Below, piece after piece: positions 35,032 through 48,223 of a stretch of DNA of 64,000 bases. The notes below the pieces were generated by a model. The model was not told where the DNA came from, made no database searches, and saw only the letters and a list, made by a program, of their open reading frames with translations. This DNA is from Clarkia xantiana subsp. parviflora (taxonomy: Eukaryota > Streptophyta > Magnoliopsida > Myrtales > Onagraceae). The DNA is taken from assembly GCA_036873135.1 (NCBI GenBank), contig JAPTYO010000003.1, forward strand, positions 22,964,001 to 23,028,000. The letters are read 5' to 3'. The translations under genes and the position numbers were made by a program. Each line of letters opens with the position of its first letter. Position 1 is the first letter of the stretch.

Positions 35032-38000
35032 GTAATCTCAAATCTTAATGTTAATTAGTTTGTCACCTTTCATTGACTGTTCCTCCTCCATGAGCCATTG
35101 TTTTTGTATTTAATCATGCTTTAATGCTATATTGCTTATAACTGCATTGTTTTATAAAACTGAATCAGATTGCACGATTCTAGTTTTGGTTTTTCAACAT
35201 TGGTCATTCTACTCCATTTGCCACAGTTTGATAATGTCTCACATTTTGTAATTTTCATATCAGATTATCGGACCTTGGATGCGCTATAAACAATGACCTT
35301 TCCAACTATAGGAGATCAACCTTCTTGTGGATGCATATTTACATAGCTCTAGACAGACTGGGTTTCATTTTCCTTTGGTCTATTTTGATGCAACTCGTGA
35401 CACAGTTATTAGTATTAGCTGCTGCACTGTTATTCCTTTGGTAAGAGGGGTATATTATGGCGACTTACATTCATCCAACCATATATATGTTGGTGGATCT
35501 CATATTTGAATTGGGTTATCATCAATTACTACCCTAGATGGTTTTTTAGCAGAAAAAGAAGGAACGTTAGTACTTACGTAACTACCCTAAGATCGTATGG
35601 GCTTGGGTCTTCTAACCTAGCTTACCAACTTTTGCTTACTATTCGGGGTTCGGACTGATCCATTTGAGCTGATATGACCCACCTCTCCAGCCCATTAATA
35701 AGCCCCATCATTAAAGGCACAATACAGAGAAAAGTAAAGTATGGTTGGGTAAGTAGTTGATTAGAGTTCAACACCAAACATTTTTTTTCCACGGCGTCCT
35801 AGTAGGGAACATTATCAAAGGACCACCATTTACATGTTTGTATTTAGAATAAGCTTCTTTGTTCCTATCGTATTTGCCCGTAAGGTGTTAAGCAGTGATA
35901 TCACTATCACTGCTCATGTTAAAATATGTCTAGTAGATAGTAACATACTCGTATGTTAAAATGGAGTGACATATGTCATGCAATTTTCGAATACTTTTAT
36001 TAGTATATACTTTATTCTAAAAGAAAAATATCCTATAAATCCTATTAATTATTGTGTAAGAGCTCTATTATTATTATTTTATAAAGATCTAATTAAATTT
36101 TTTTTTTTACCAAAACTCTAATGGCGCAAAAAAAACTAAAACCGACGTCAATTAGACTAGACCTATCTTCAAGCCCCCACGTTTATAACTCCCTTTTATT
36201 TTAGTTGTCGCTGCGCCAGCGGTCTCCCTACCCTCTCCAATTAGCCTATTGTCGTTACGGTCCAGCTCCTCATTTTTTAAACCCGCCAAACCACTACCTA
36301 TAGATCTCCATCTTTAGTTATTTTTTTTGCACAATTGATCTAGAAGATTAGATCACTTGTTGCCGACGCTGATGCCACCACTGCCAAACTCTCATCTAGA
36401 CATTGCCACCAACACCTGCTCAGCTCTAGCTCACCGTCAGCGCCCCTGTCAAGATCTCGACCAATGCTTTAATTGTGATTTTCACTACTATTATGTATTA
36501 CCTGCCCCTCCGGTTAGGATTAACTTTCAAAAGAATCATAGGTTGAATTTTTATAAAATTAACCACACGATTAATCACTCTCAACTTTCGAATCTAGATT
36601 TGATTCCGATCGTATTCAGTATTTGCAAACTACTTCTCCTTTGAAAAAAGTCAAGTTTTTTTCAGCATCCCTAACTAACGCTAGTCCCGGATGTTCCTCG
36701 TCTAAGGATGCATCGATAGTTTAGTATTTGGTCTTGTCTACCTCAAAAAAATCTCTACAATCTTCGACCCCCTCATGTGGTTTTTATGGAGTGTTAAATG
36801 GATTATTTGTGATTTGTCACTCTTTCTTGTATGTATTGCTTGTCGAGCAGAATTACTGTTAGTTAGGTCTTATTTGAAGGAGTCTCACTTTTTCAGGAAT
36901 TTGATCGTTCTGCTGAATCGGATTCGGTTCACCTCACCAAGCGGTTATCCTTTGTCTAGAGTAACTGATATGTTTATTTACTTTGATTATTATTGTTTGT
37001 ATGCTTAGGTTTTTTTCTTTCATCTTAGGCTAACAACTACACTATTTATACAAACACTTAAATTCATCTAAAATTTTCATCTAACTGTTTTTTCCATTCA
37101 TTATATAATCTCTAAATTTTAATAATATCAACTTAATTATTATATATATTAAAAAAAATCAAGATTTTTCCGTTAAGAGGCAGTTGAATTATTGGCAAGA
37201 GAAGTCCACACCTCCCTTCCCTTCATGCATAATTGCATATCTCGAAACTTCAACGTAATTACAAAAAGTAAATAAATTATATTCAGGCGAAAGATATTGC
37301 TAGCATAAAATATATATTGTGTATTGATTCCAAGTTTGATCTTTTATTATTAACTAATGATTTTAAGCGGTTGAGTGTTTTCTAGAGGTTGGATGTTCAA
37401 ACATTGCTAAGATTCTGTAAATGGAAAAATATCCATGTATAGCACTTTACTTTTATAGATAATTCGGTGCTAGTGAATATTAGTCTAGACAAATCAGTCG
37501 CGAATAAAATTAATAAAAATATGAAACAAATATGCTACAAATGGTGCACTCTTAAAACTATGTCACCGAAAATAAAAAGAACTAATGATTTGAAGCTCAA
37601 ACTGCTTTGAGCAATGAACACGCAAAATTATTTATAACAATCATTTTACTTATTACAAACAAACAATGATATAGTCTACAATCCTAAAACATTAAGCCAA
37701 TAAAAAATCAAGCATATCATATTCCTGACACGAAATCCATTTTTGGTTTTTACTCCTTAGAATACAACAAGAAGTAGATTGGCAATTAGTTAGTTATTGT
37801 CGGTGACAGGCATCGTAGAAAAAATGCCACGTCTTCAGTAGTACATATATTCTCTGGACCAAACCCTAGAGTAGATATGAAATATGTCCATTACCTACTA
37901 TATATTACTTCCATGTGACGTGAAGATACTACCATATCCTCCTTCATACACGTGCCCTACCTACATTGACTTCATAGCCTCATAAAATTTCAGCTATAAA

Positions 38001-38492
38001 TAATTAAATCAACGCGGTTCAAAACCTACAATCATAATTTTTAAAGTCAGTTTTAATGTTTTTGGTGAGGATGCGTATTATTGTGCTGCAAAGTTAATTA
38101 GTTATTTTAAGTTTTAAAATATACACTCTAAACTTCATGTTATTAGATAAATTTGTAATGTTAATATATATAAATATATTTGTTTCATTTAATTTATTCT
38201 ATACTTTTCACTTTTAAATATCGTAATTAAGTAGTAATAATTTCTTTTATAGTATTTGATTTAGCAACTATTTATTTATATGAAAGTTAATGGTAAAAAC
38301 CTTTCGAATGACATATATTATATTTATGTATACATTTTTAACTAACAGTATACCATTATAAAAAAACTAACAATAGTATATTTTTTTGATTTATAATAAA
38401 TTGCAACAAAAAAAAGGAAAAAATACTATAGCATAAGTTTTTAGTTTATAGATTTTTGCGCATAACATAGTTCATAACTAGCTAGAATCTAG

Positions 38493-38539
<47 letters not shown>

Positions 38540-41500
38540 AAGAGATACTTAAAATAATATATATTGTGTATTGGATACACTTAAGTGAATACGAGTATAT
38601 CAGATACGGAATTATAATAATATCATGTATATCAATCATCATAAAATAAAGAGATCACAATCAATCGATTTCAAGAAAAGGAATTACGTGACCTTGTTGA
38701 AGACTACCTATTTATGGCTCTATCGTGTTCATCCAACAGTGATTGTCTTTCTTTATGGAACTACTAGTTATAAAAAAAGTCATTACCCCTAATTATATTT
38801 TTCAATAGTGAAATCTGCGGTAATATTAACTTTTTCGGTAATATTAACTTTTTTTAATAACAGTGACTGACACAGTATTTTGTGGATGTAAAAGTAAGGT
38901 GGCACATATTTTTTATATTCTTCATTGAATTAATCAATTTTAAAAAATAAATTAAAAAAACCCATGACATCGTTTTGAGTTCAAATTCGAAAATATGTTA
39001 TTCTTAATTTGGTGCGTGGAACTGTTATACTAGTAGTTAATTAATGAAAAATTGAATGGAAAGTTAATATAGTAATAATTTATATGAAGATTCTGAAATG
39101 TAAAAATAACTATAATTTGTATGAAGATTTTTTTTTTTTTTTTTTTTTTTCGTTTGACAAGTTGAGTTCTTAATACATACTTGCTGAGGTAGCATATTTA
39201 ATTGAGCCATATACGTGTTAGATTAAGTACCTAGTCTTATTAGCATCATCACATGTAGTAGTTATTTATTATATAGCTACCAATAGTACGTAAGTTGTTA
39301 ACGTTATTAATTTGTTTTTTACTAAATTGTTTCGGATCGGGATTGTTAGGGTTAAAGTTATTTCTAAAACAATGTTTTTAGTAGTATTAGGACTTATTTT
39401 TAAAAACCTAACTCAGTTTACTAGTTAGTCTTAACTCATCTAGTAATGTTATAGTAAATAATGTGAAAATTTATACCAACAAATTTAGGGTTAAGAATCA
39501 AATTATCGTCTCAGCTACACTAAATTCAAATATTGGCCCAAAAAAAACAAAAAACTAAATTCAAATATTATTATTATCATTAAAAATGTCATGTTGAGAA
39601 TGATTTTAATCCAACACCCTCCGTCTTAAATTACACTAATTTAAAAAATCTATCGAGCTAAAATTTATCTTATTTTTGTTGTTACACTTTTTTATCCTCT
39701 ATAACAGAAACTAATTACTTAATAAAAAAAAAGTTAATTTCTAGATTGCAACAAAATCATATTTTCTTAGATACTTAAAATTCAAAAATATTCTCAAATT
39801 ACCACATATATTTCAAATATTTAGAAAATTCCAATCCCTTTCTTGCCAATAATCTTAGAAAAAGATTATAACTGCATATAAGTATATTTAATTAATTAAT
39901 AATACAAAATGGATGAGACTAATTGGACTTTTTAGTCCATCCGTGTGTCTTTTTGTCAATGATATAAGTCCATATAATTCACCAAGTTTGGCCCCCCAAG
40001 TCCCAACTGGTTACAAATTACAATCATCCAGTGCAGAGTTCTAACAAAAAAAATGTCATGACTTATTTTATTATTATTAAAAGAATATCACCACCTAGAT
40101 GTATAGTGGGCCGGTAAGAAAAATATCTAATCTAGTGGTAAGAATAGAATACGATACTATCAATTGAAACAATTCTCATGGAAAATAAATATAAAATTGA
40201 AATAATTCTAATTTTATCCTATAATATACAATTTTTAAAATTACCTTGGCCACATGCGCTCTTGGACGTTACCGTTAGAAATAAACTAAGCTATGCCTAT
40301 ACGTCTTAACCATCTTTTTAAGTTGTAAATTATTCGACGCACTTTAAAATACACTTCAACATGATATGGGTTGAGATCGAAATTAGAAACTCCTAGAGGG
40401 CTCATCTACTATTATCTCTTCTTCCTAAGAATAGAGTTTCATTTCTTAGAAATCGCCCTTAAATTTACCGATGAAGCTTTGTCATTACCAAATTTTAAAA
40501 AACTTTGTATTACTCATTAACCCTTTTTTCCATTAAGAATTGATGGATTTTTCTAAATTTTTTTGTAAAATCACCCATGAAATCTCAATATAGATATTTC
40601 AACCAAATCACAATTGATTTTTTTTTTTAATAAAAGAAATGAATGAGGTAGTATTGACGATAGTAGTCTTATTCCGATACGTAATGTTCACGATCTTATA
40701 CTTATGGTTTGGGATTTTTTTTTTCCGATTAAGCTTAGAGAATAATCATCCTATGCACTGACTCTATCAACGTAGTCTCACAAGCAGTCTAGTATATAGT
40801 TAAGACGTCAGTCTAATAAACCAAAATCTACGCAATTTCTTTTATGCCTGACGCGATATATAGACTAGCATAATTCCTAATTGATTGAACAATAATTTAA
40901 GCATATAATTAGATATTCAAAGATGTCATAGACTCATAATGTTGTGTTCTGTGAATAATATATATTATTATATATAGTATATTATTCAAAATAAATGTGC
41001 AAGTTGATACGTCCACGTTGTCTTTCCTAGTTGTGTTTCGGTCGGAAACGTAGGACATCCGCGTGTACAACTTTGAATAATGTTGCTACATCATAATGCT
41101 TCACATGTTATTTTCTATATCTTTTACGAACATCGAACTATTTAATAATGCGAATCCTTTATGAGATTAATCATTGTGATCATGTGTATTTTGTCCCATA
41201 AAACATTAAAAAAATGGAGCGGATATATTTTTCCATGCCTTTTTTAAATTAAAAATTAACATGTTGCATTTAGAATAAAACTTTTCCACCTCACAACCCT
41301 ATATTCTAGAGACACGTTGTCGATTCAAACAGAAACAAACATCTTGGAGCGGAAACAACATAGAAGAATCGAATTGGTTGCCAACGAAAGGGCCTTGGTT
41401 TTGTGGGACCCTAACCATGATGCGAAACTGAGGTTTTAAGTTTTAACCAAAACCCATTAGAATTTACTGGCTATTTAAGAAAATATTTTCATATTCATTT

Positions 41501-42464
41501 TGAAATATTTTTAGATTAATTATGTTGTTTTGGTATTTGGATGTAAACCATTTCATGTTAAAGTATGTCTACGGGTATATTTAAGAGTTCACTTATAAAT
41601 TGAGTTTATAAGAAAATTGGTTAAAATAACGTATCTTACTTTAGAACAATGGTATTAGAGCGTGCATATTTATAAAATCCTAAGAATGTTATTAAAAAAG
41701 TTGAAGCCTTCTAAGGAAAATAGGAGAAGCCGAGTTGAGAACCTTTAGTCACAATTAGTTGACCCGGAGTTAGGATTGGACATAAAAACCGATTCAAACG
41801 AACCAGATTGTATTTATGAATTCTTTTTTGCCTTTTGTATCAACTTTCAGTTTTTATAATTAAATCAATTCAATTCAGCTTAAAATTGATTTATTACTTT
41901 GGCAAAAAAAATAGTTTATTACTAAATTAGTTATTATAAATTTAAATAATGCAGTTTACAAAAGAGGTGAAAATCAATTTTTTTTTTCGGTGCAATTTAA
42001 TTTAGTAGTAGTTTGTTTTTCATTTAATCCATCAACTAGTATTAAATTAAACTTTAATTTAATTTAATACTAATTGATGGATGAATTTGAGGTATGAAAG
42101 AAAATTAAAATTGCTGTATATTTCAGGGGCAAAATGACATTAGATATTCCTAAAAGCGACAAATGAGCGGTGAGCACGAAGCAGAAAGTCACAAAACACA
42201 AGATCTCGAGACCCAATCAACCACGACGACCGAATTCCCAAAACTACCCCTAGAACGACTGCAACGTGGACAAGTGAATGGCCGGCAATTTGGACTTTTC
42301 CCCACCGCCCCCAAATCCCGGTCAACCATCCCTTAAACTTAGACGACCCTTTCCTCCATTAATACCACTACTAAAACTAAACTCCTCCCCCCACAAACCT
42401 TAAGACACTCTCCCTTCTTTCCTTTTCTTCCAAAAACGCACCGTTTCTGCACCCTCCGACAACA
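35032..42464. other. 7.4 kb AT-rich intergenic stretch, no gene supported
   Basis: All frames are broken and the open frames at 36357-36644 and 36775-37008 lack recognisable domains. There is a (TA)n microsatellite at about 38493-38536, a T-run at 39129-39150 and a small inverted repeat at about 42029-42076 (arms of CCATCAACTAGTATTAAATT type). A CTCCGTCTTAAATTA word near 39618 is reminiscent of Stowaway MITE ends but has no partner. 42300-42464 is a pyrimidine-rich leader/promoter of the GTPase gene. Confidence 0.6.
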
Positions 42465-44661
42465 ATGACGAGCCAACAGCAACGCAGATTTCTTCTCCGG
42501 CGAAGGGTCCAGCGGCGCGTGATCTTGCTGCGGAGGTTCATCCGCAAGCTCTGGGAGAGGATCTTCGTGTGTTCGATTGGGAAACCTAGTAATTACAAGG
42601 TGCTGACGTACTCGAGGTCGAATTCCATGGTTCTGGCCCGCCCCGCCGCCATTGCCGCCGCACCTGCTTGCCCGACGGACGATATCGACTCCGGCTCGGA
42701 GCTCCGGTCACCGGGGAGCCCTGACGACACGGCGGATCTTGTGTCGTTGAAGATCTGTATGTTGGGTGATGAAGGGATTGGGAAGACTAGTTTCTTGGTA
42801 AGGGGTGATAATTAAGCTCAGATGAAATGAAATCTAATACATTTAATTATTACTCTTTCATGAATAATATAATAATAAATAAATAATAGGTTAAAAAAGG
42901 GTAAATTGTCAATTCTATAGTTATTAAATAACATTGTAGTACACTAGTACTCCTAATTTTTTTTTTTTAAAATCCCCCTTCCTTAAAAACGAATAATTCT
43001 TAATTACTCATCGACACTTTTAGTTTTCCTTCTAGATTAGATGGATTAACATTTGGAAAACAACCTCAAATTCTGTCAAATTAAACATTTGGTTCAACTT
43101 ATTATCCTTAATAAAAAGATTTTGAGTTCAAAATGGACAGAAATTTTAAGAATAAAAAGAACAGATTTACGGCCATCAACTTTCTTCTTATGGTTAACTC
43201 TAGTTTAAAATTATTCTAGATGCGAAGTTAGTATGTGATATATGTAGTGGTTATTGCCCTCCTAATGAGATCTAACAAATTGCGCTTAAAAAAACTTATA
43301 TATGCATAATATTTTGTATCCTTAATATAATTAATATATAAAATAATGACCATACATTTGTTGTAAAAATGGTGAAGGCAAAATATGTGGGGGACGAGAA
43401 GGTGCGGAAAGCTGAGTCGGACATTCAAGGCATAAATCTGATCGACAAGACTCTGATGGTTCGAGGAGCGCGTATTTCCTACAGCATTTGGGATGTCCAA
43501 GGTAAAATTAAAACTTAATTAATTTTTTAATCATATATTTAATAATAATAATATATACAAATAATAGTTGTAATTATATATATAAATATATATAACAATG
43601 TGAGTTGTTTTAGTGACATAACAATAATAATAATAATTGCATATGGACTCTGGTTGTAACAAAAGCAGGTGATGAGAAGTTGTCGGAGGAACGTGTCCCT
43701 ATCGCTTGCAAAGATTCTGTGGCTATTCTGTTTATGTTCGATTTGACGAGCCGATGCACATTAAATAAGTAAGTATTATTAACGAGTCCAACTTTGGAGT
43801 TCCGAAAAAAGAACCGACCAAAACTCGGAATTAGCATGACGGAATCTTATGGTCGGAATGTAGTTGTCTCCATTTATTTATCTATGTTCGTCAATTAATT
43901 GGAAATTAAATAATTAATTAACTGAGCTGCGTTATTTTGCAGTGTCATTACCTGGTACCAGCAAGCACGGTTGTGGAATCAGGTACCACATTTTGTATTT
44001 TCTTTTGGGTCGATTCTATATTAAGTACCCGAATTTTTAATAATTATTTACTCTTACAAATTTATTCTATTTGATTTGATGATAGAACGCGATCCCCATA
44101 ATTGTCGGAACCAAGTTTGATGAGTTCATCCAGCTCCCCATGGAAGTGCAATGGACTATTGCTAGCCAGGTAACTAACTATATTTAATTAACTAATGGTT
44201 AATTATCAACTTCATCAAATTTCGCAACTTTCAGGTGAGACAATTTGTAAAATCGACTTTTCTAAAAAAAAAAAAATTGTTTACAAAATTACAATACATT
44301 AGCTAGCTGCGTCTAATTTATTGTCAAATTGTGCAGACATGTAAGACTTCTAAGCTTTGTGTTCTTAAAAATAGTCACCCAACTTTCAAGCAAGGGAAAC
44401 TAGGTCCCTAAACTGAATTTGGGAATTTATGTCCCTAACCTTGTAAAAATGCACTATAATGCTTACCCAAAATGCTAACGAGGCTCATTTTAACAGGCAA
44501 GAGCATACGCAAAGGCGATTAACGCGACTATCTTCTTCTCAAGCGCGACCTACAACATCAATGTGAACAAGATCTTCAAGTTCATCACAGCGAAACTCTT
44601 TGACTTGCCATGGACAGTTGAGCGTAACCTAACAATCGGAGAGCCAATCATCGACTTCTGA
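42465..44661 (+). CDS. SGP: SGP/Tem1-type small GTPase (septum-promoting GTP-binding protein homologue)
   Basis: A Ras-superfamily GTPase of the plant SGP1/SGP2 group, homologous to yeast Tem1/Spg1 that control septation. Six coding exons: 42465-42797, 43378-43501, 43669-43768, 43943-43982, 44086-44169, 44497-44661, 846 bases, 281 residues, all phases consistent. The N-terminus (about 95 residues) is Arg/Gln-rich then Ala/Pro-rich, as in the family. G1 is GDEGIGKTSFL at about 101-111, the G3 region is ISYSIWDVQGDEK (without the usual DTAG wording, as in SGPs), and G4 is GTKFD. The C-terminus KFITAKLFDLPWTVERN...GEPIIDF is the diagnostic SGP tail. There is no C-terminal CaaX cysteine, so it is not prenylated in the normal way. 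The ATG is the first in the exon and fits the remembered family length. Confidence 0.93.
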
Positions 44662-45010
44662 ATACGCTTTGCTGTATATATAATAATCTATATTAAGGCC
44701 TATAGAGGATGAAGCAAGCAACCGCACCCTTGAATCCTATCTGTCTCAAGGGATGATTCGTGTTGTAAAGTCGTAATTTATAATCTCAATGCGCTAGTAT
44801 TTATAGCATCATGAGATTTTTCTTATAACAAGTGTAAAAAAAGAGAGAATGCAGAAGTTTCATTCACAAAAAGATTGCACCTTAAATGATCCGAGCTGAT
44901 CATACATAAGAAGGATAACTTGTTAACCAAGGAAACACTTGGGCTTTATTTTGGTTCTTGTCTCTCCACTTTGATTTGAAGTTTCAACTGTAAATGAGTA
45001 TGCAATAACT

Positions 45011-46319
45011 TCATTCAAGCTTCACCTCCCTTTTGGGTGGATCCAACTGCAAGTAGGTGAAGGGTTCAGTCGGCTCTTCCCTACAAGACCAACCAGTGAA
45101 GTGGTTCAAGGCTTCAAGCTTTAATGGTGGCAACATTAAAGTAACTAATAATAGATGGACTAATACATAAAGCTATGATTTAAGGTATCATGTTCTAATC
45201 AAGTCTAAACATACCCGGGTTTGGAGCGCATGCATCTATAGAAGAGCTTGAATGGTCCTGGAACTGTCTTGAATGGATTTCCCTCAAAACATGCCTATGC
45301 AGAGAAAGCAAGTATTTAGAGGACAATGATTTAACGAAAGCTAGGTTGATTCATTCTATAATCAACACATTTTACCAACAAAGGAAGTGGATATGTCCGT
45401 TTTCAAAAAAAAAAATACGGGTATGATCACGAAACCTGCGGTTGACTTAACTTATGAGGAACTGTATGACACCTACGATACGAGCAACGTGAGCAAAGGA
45501 ATCCATCTCCATCGGACACCTTTCTTAATGTGTAAGCTGTAATGTAACAATGAATGAACCTAAACTCCGCAAAAATCTTGATTGTTTGCAATTAGCTCAA
45601 ATTTGGTTCTAGTTCAGTTAATATGGGATCTTCTACTTCTTTCCCAAATCTAGTGTAATTGAGAGCAATTGTCATGTAAATAAATCCTTATTACATCAAG
45701 TTGCAATAAAGGAATTGGAAAAAGGTGATGAATCAAGCAGATTCTTTCACCATGCACACTATGCAATGAATATTGGCAATGTGAGCAAAGAGAAGCAGAT
45801 TTAACCAACGAAATGATTCAGCAGCTGAAGACTAAGGTTTCTCAAGACCATTCCATAACCCCACCAAATGAAATCAGTAGAAGATTAAACATAGAATTCG
45901 ATCATTTGATGATCTACGAATCAGATATGATCATGAGAGAAGCAAACTACTGCACAGCAGGCCATTACCTTCAATTGAATCACATTTTTATTTGAATGCT
46001 CAATTGAATCACATAATTGCAGCAAAGCCACCGAAAACTACAATTCTGATCAACAACTTCACATATTTCAATTAGGATCACACTATTCTGTAATCTACAA
46101 CAGCTGAAGAACTACACAATCAGAATCCACAATTTCAAACACTAACCAGTGCCAACGTCAAGTTCGAGAGAGAGAAGAAAGTGGAGAGAGTAAGAAGGTA
46201 CAAACTTGAATGACATCCTCAACTCGGTCGTTGCAGCGATGTGCCTTGGGCTGCCGGTGTTCCCCCTCCGGCGTACCCCACGGACTCGCCCTTCTCGGCA
46301 CCGGCCTCGTCTCACTCAT
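45011..46319 (-). CDS. Conserved plant protein of 87 residues, function unknown
   Basis: Three exons (complement 46206-46319, 45215-45294, 45011-45080) join in frame to 264 bases. The product starts MSETRPVPRRASPWGTPEGE, has a charged HRQPKAHRCNDRVEDVIQ middle, then the hydrophobic-aromatic ACFEGNPFKTVPGPFKLFY, and ends PPKREVKLE. I recognise it as strongly conserved in plants but cannot give it a name. Two cysteines plus a third in RCMRSKPG could bind metal or be incidental. There is no signal peptide or clear membrane segment. The downstream UTR (44870-45010) is close to, and convergent with, the GTPase gene. Confidence 0.82.
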
Positions 46320-47700
46320 TTCGATCTCCCTCCGACGACAACCCACGCCCTCTCCCTCCTCAAGTCAGATATTCTCGAGTTGTATTTTCTGCACCAAAAT
46401 CACGGCCAATTGGCCCATTCTAGATTGTGTAGGCCCAACATGGATTTTTTGGGCCTATTCAGTCATCTTGTGGTAGGTATTTGCAAACTTTTGTGATATT
46501 TTTTTTCCTAGATTTTGTATATTCACTTTTTTTTTTTTTTTGCCAATAGCCGCGATCCAATACTCATTTCGCTACGTAATACTTAAGATTTCCGGCTCAT
46601 AGTATGAGCTTTTTCCATTAGAGATTTTTTAGCAAAAAAAAAAAAAAACTTTAGAGATTTGAGTACCCAACTAATAATAGTATGGGGAAATTGTTTATTG
46701 GCTAGAACGGAGAATTAGCATGCTTGTATAAAAAAATTGGACCTTTCTACTATGCTCTTGGAGCAATATGCTTTTGCCTCTATTTTTTAATTTTTCTATT
46801 GACCTAAAGGTGAACCCCATAGGGATATTGATATTATTAATAGTATGATACACATCTTAGGTGTAGTAAAAAAAATTCATAATTTTTCATACTTTTAAAG
46901 TTTTACTTATGTTACAATTAAGTCCACCATAGTATTAAAAAAAGCAAAAGCATGGTGCTCCAATAGCATGGTAGAAAAATCCAAAAAAATTGTATGTTAT
47001 TAATTATTTTTAAATCGCGTGCCATATTATTTGTGTTTTACTTTTGCTCTACTTTTAATTTATTTTACTACTTTTGTATGTTAATGAAATCACATAATTA
47101 AGTATTGTAATATTTCTATTAACAATTATATGGCCGAGTTTCAAAAAAATGTACAAATTAAATAATCTCACAATTTTTTTTAACTATTTAACCGAATTGA
47201 AAGGTAGAAAAATGAATCATTTTCTGTATCATACTTTTTCTTGAAAATTCTATTATTATGAACACAACCAATGTTGTTAAAGGCGAGCGCCTCGTCGCCT
47301 GAAGCGTACGCCTGAGGCGAATTTGTGACCTCCCGCCCAAACCTGTCTGAGGTGGACACCTTCAATGAGGCGCTTGCCTCAGAGCGCCTTTCATTGAGGC
47401 GAAAAAGTGATGAGGCGTGCGCTTCGAATGATAGAGGGAGGTGGACAAGATTATTTGAGTTGAACTACCTAAATTTGCAGAGCATAGCTTTCATAGATGA
47501 GGAAAAAGAAAGCATAGTGGCTGAATTGAAAGTGACGGAGGAGATGGAGGCTGATTACTAACGTTAGGTTTTTAATTATAAATTTTAAAATATTGCATAA
47601 AAGTCCCTAGGTACTTGAAACAGTTTTCAAAATTGCTAGGTTTTTAGTTAAAATTTTTTAAAAATTGTATAAAGGTCTCTAGATTATAATAGTGATTGTA
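46320..47700. other. Upstream of the 87-residue gene; MITE and AGGCG-rich repeat
   Basis: No gene. It holds the MITE copy at 46737-46990 and, at about 47270-47430, a GC-rich patch packed with GAGGCG/CGCCTC words after CCAATGTTGTTAAAGG. The open frame at 47325-47561 comes from that patch and looks like repeat read-through. A similar patch lies at 52205-52290. Confidence 0.5.
46737..46990 (+). mobile_element. TIR MITE (family TTCTACTATGCT, copy 2)
   Basis: Inverted ends ATTGGACCTTTCTACTATGC and, from the right, ATTTTTTTGGATTTTTCTAC. The centre holds GGTGAACCCCATAGGG and ATGATACACATCTTAGG, which match the reverse of the MITE at 12983-13228. The target site is not readable because of flanking A/T runs. 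Confidence 0.75.
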
Positions 47701-47835
47701 TTTTTTTTTTTGTTTTCCCACGAGGTAGTCCTAGGGGGCCCTCATCAGGAGGGCAACATCCGGTTACTGGGATTGAACCTCTTACCTCTGGTTAAGGGAT
47801 GATGTGTTGAACCACCACACCATTGTTATATAGTT
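47701..47835 (-). mobile_element. tRNA-derived SINE (family 1, copy 3)
   Basis: On the minus strand: A-box-like GGTGTGGTGGTTCAACAC, B-box-like GAGGTTCAATCCC, then TTGCCCTCCTGATG, CCCTAGGACTACC and GTGGGAAAACAAAAAAAAAA. It matches the copy at 8990-9172. This copy lies 390 bases upstream of the first TMEM97-like gene. Confidence 0.72.
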
Positions 47836-48223
47836 GGTCAATAACATATTAGTATCACCAATATCGAGTTTTGAAGCTCACAATGTACGTACGGACAACA
47901 AATACTCACTCTAACTCTACTACTACTAACAGTGACTGACTGAGAGATCTTCCCACTTCTTGAATTTTGGATGTATTTCAAATTTGTCAGCTGTCACACT
48001 CACAGCGCACTGGCGCGATGTCGTTTCAAGTTATAAAATAGGTAACAGTGGCACCTGGCGGGGCACGTTCGATTCAATCTTCTTCTTTTTTTTGGGTAGG
48101 AAATCCTTCTTGTGGAATCCGCTGGGCTCTAAAACGAGATCCAATCTACAGTGCGTCCTCAGTCCGTACTGCAAAATCTCCACAGCCTGCAGTCCACCTT
48201 GAAACCGCCACGAATCAACGTCA

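Noticed and set aside
36357..37008. Two open frames in the large intergenic stretch
   Set aside because: No domain, no conserved motif, no splice context; hydrophobic and Leu-rich as expected from AT-rich DNA.
43228..43500. Minus-strand 90-codon frame over the GTPase exon 2
   Set aside because: Antisense to an exon fixed by family similarity and correct splice phases.
47325..47561. 78-codon plus-strand frame
   Set aside because: Starts in the AGGCG-rich repeat patch; acidic C-terminal part has no recognisable family.
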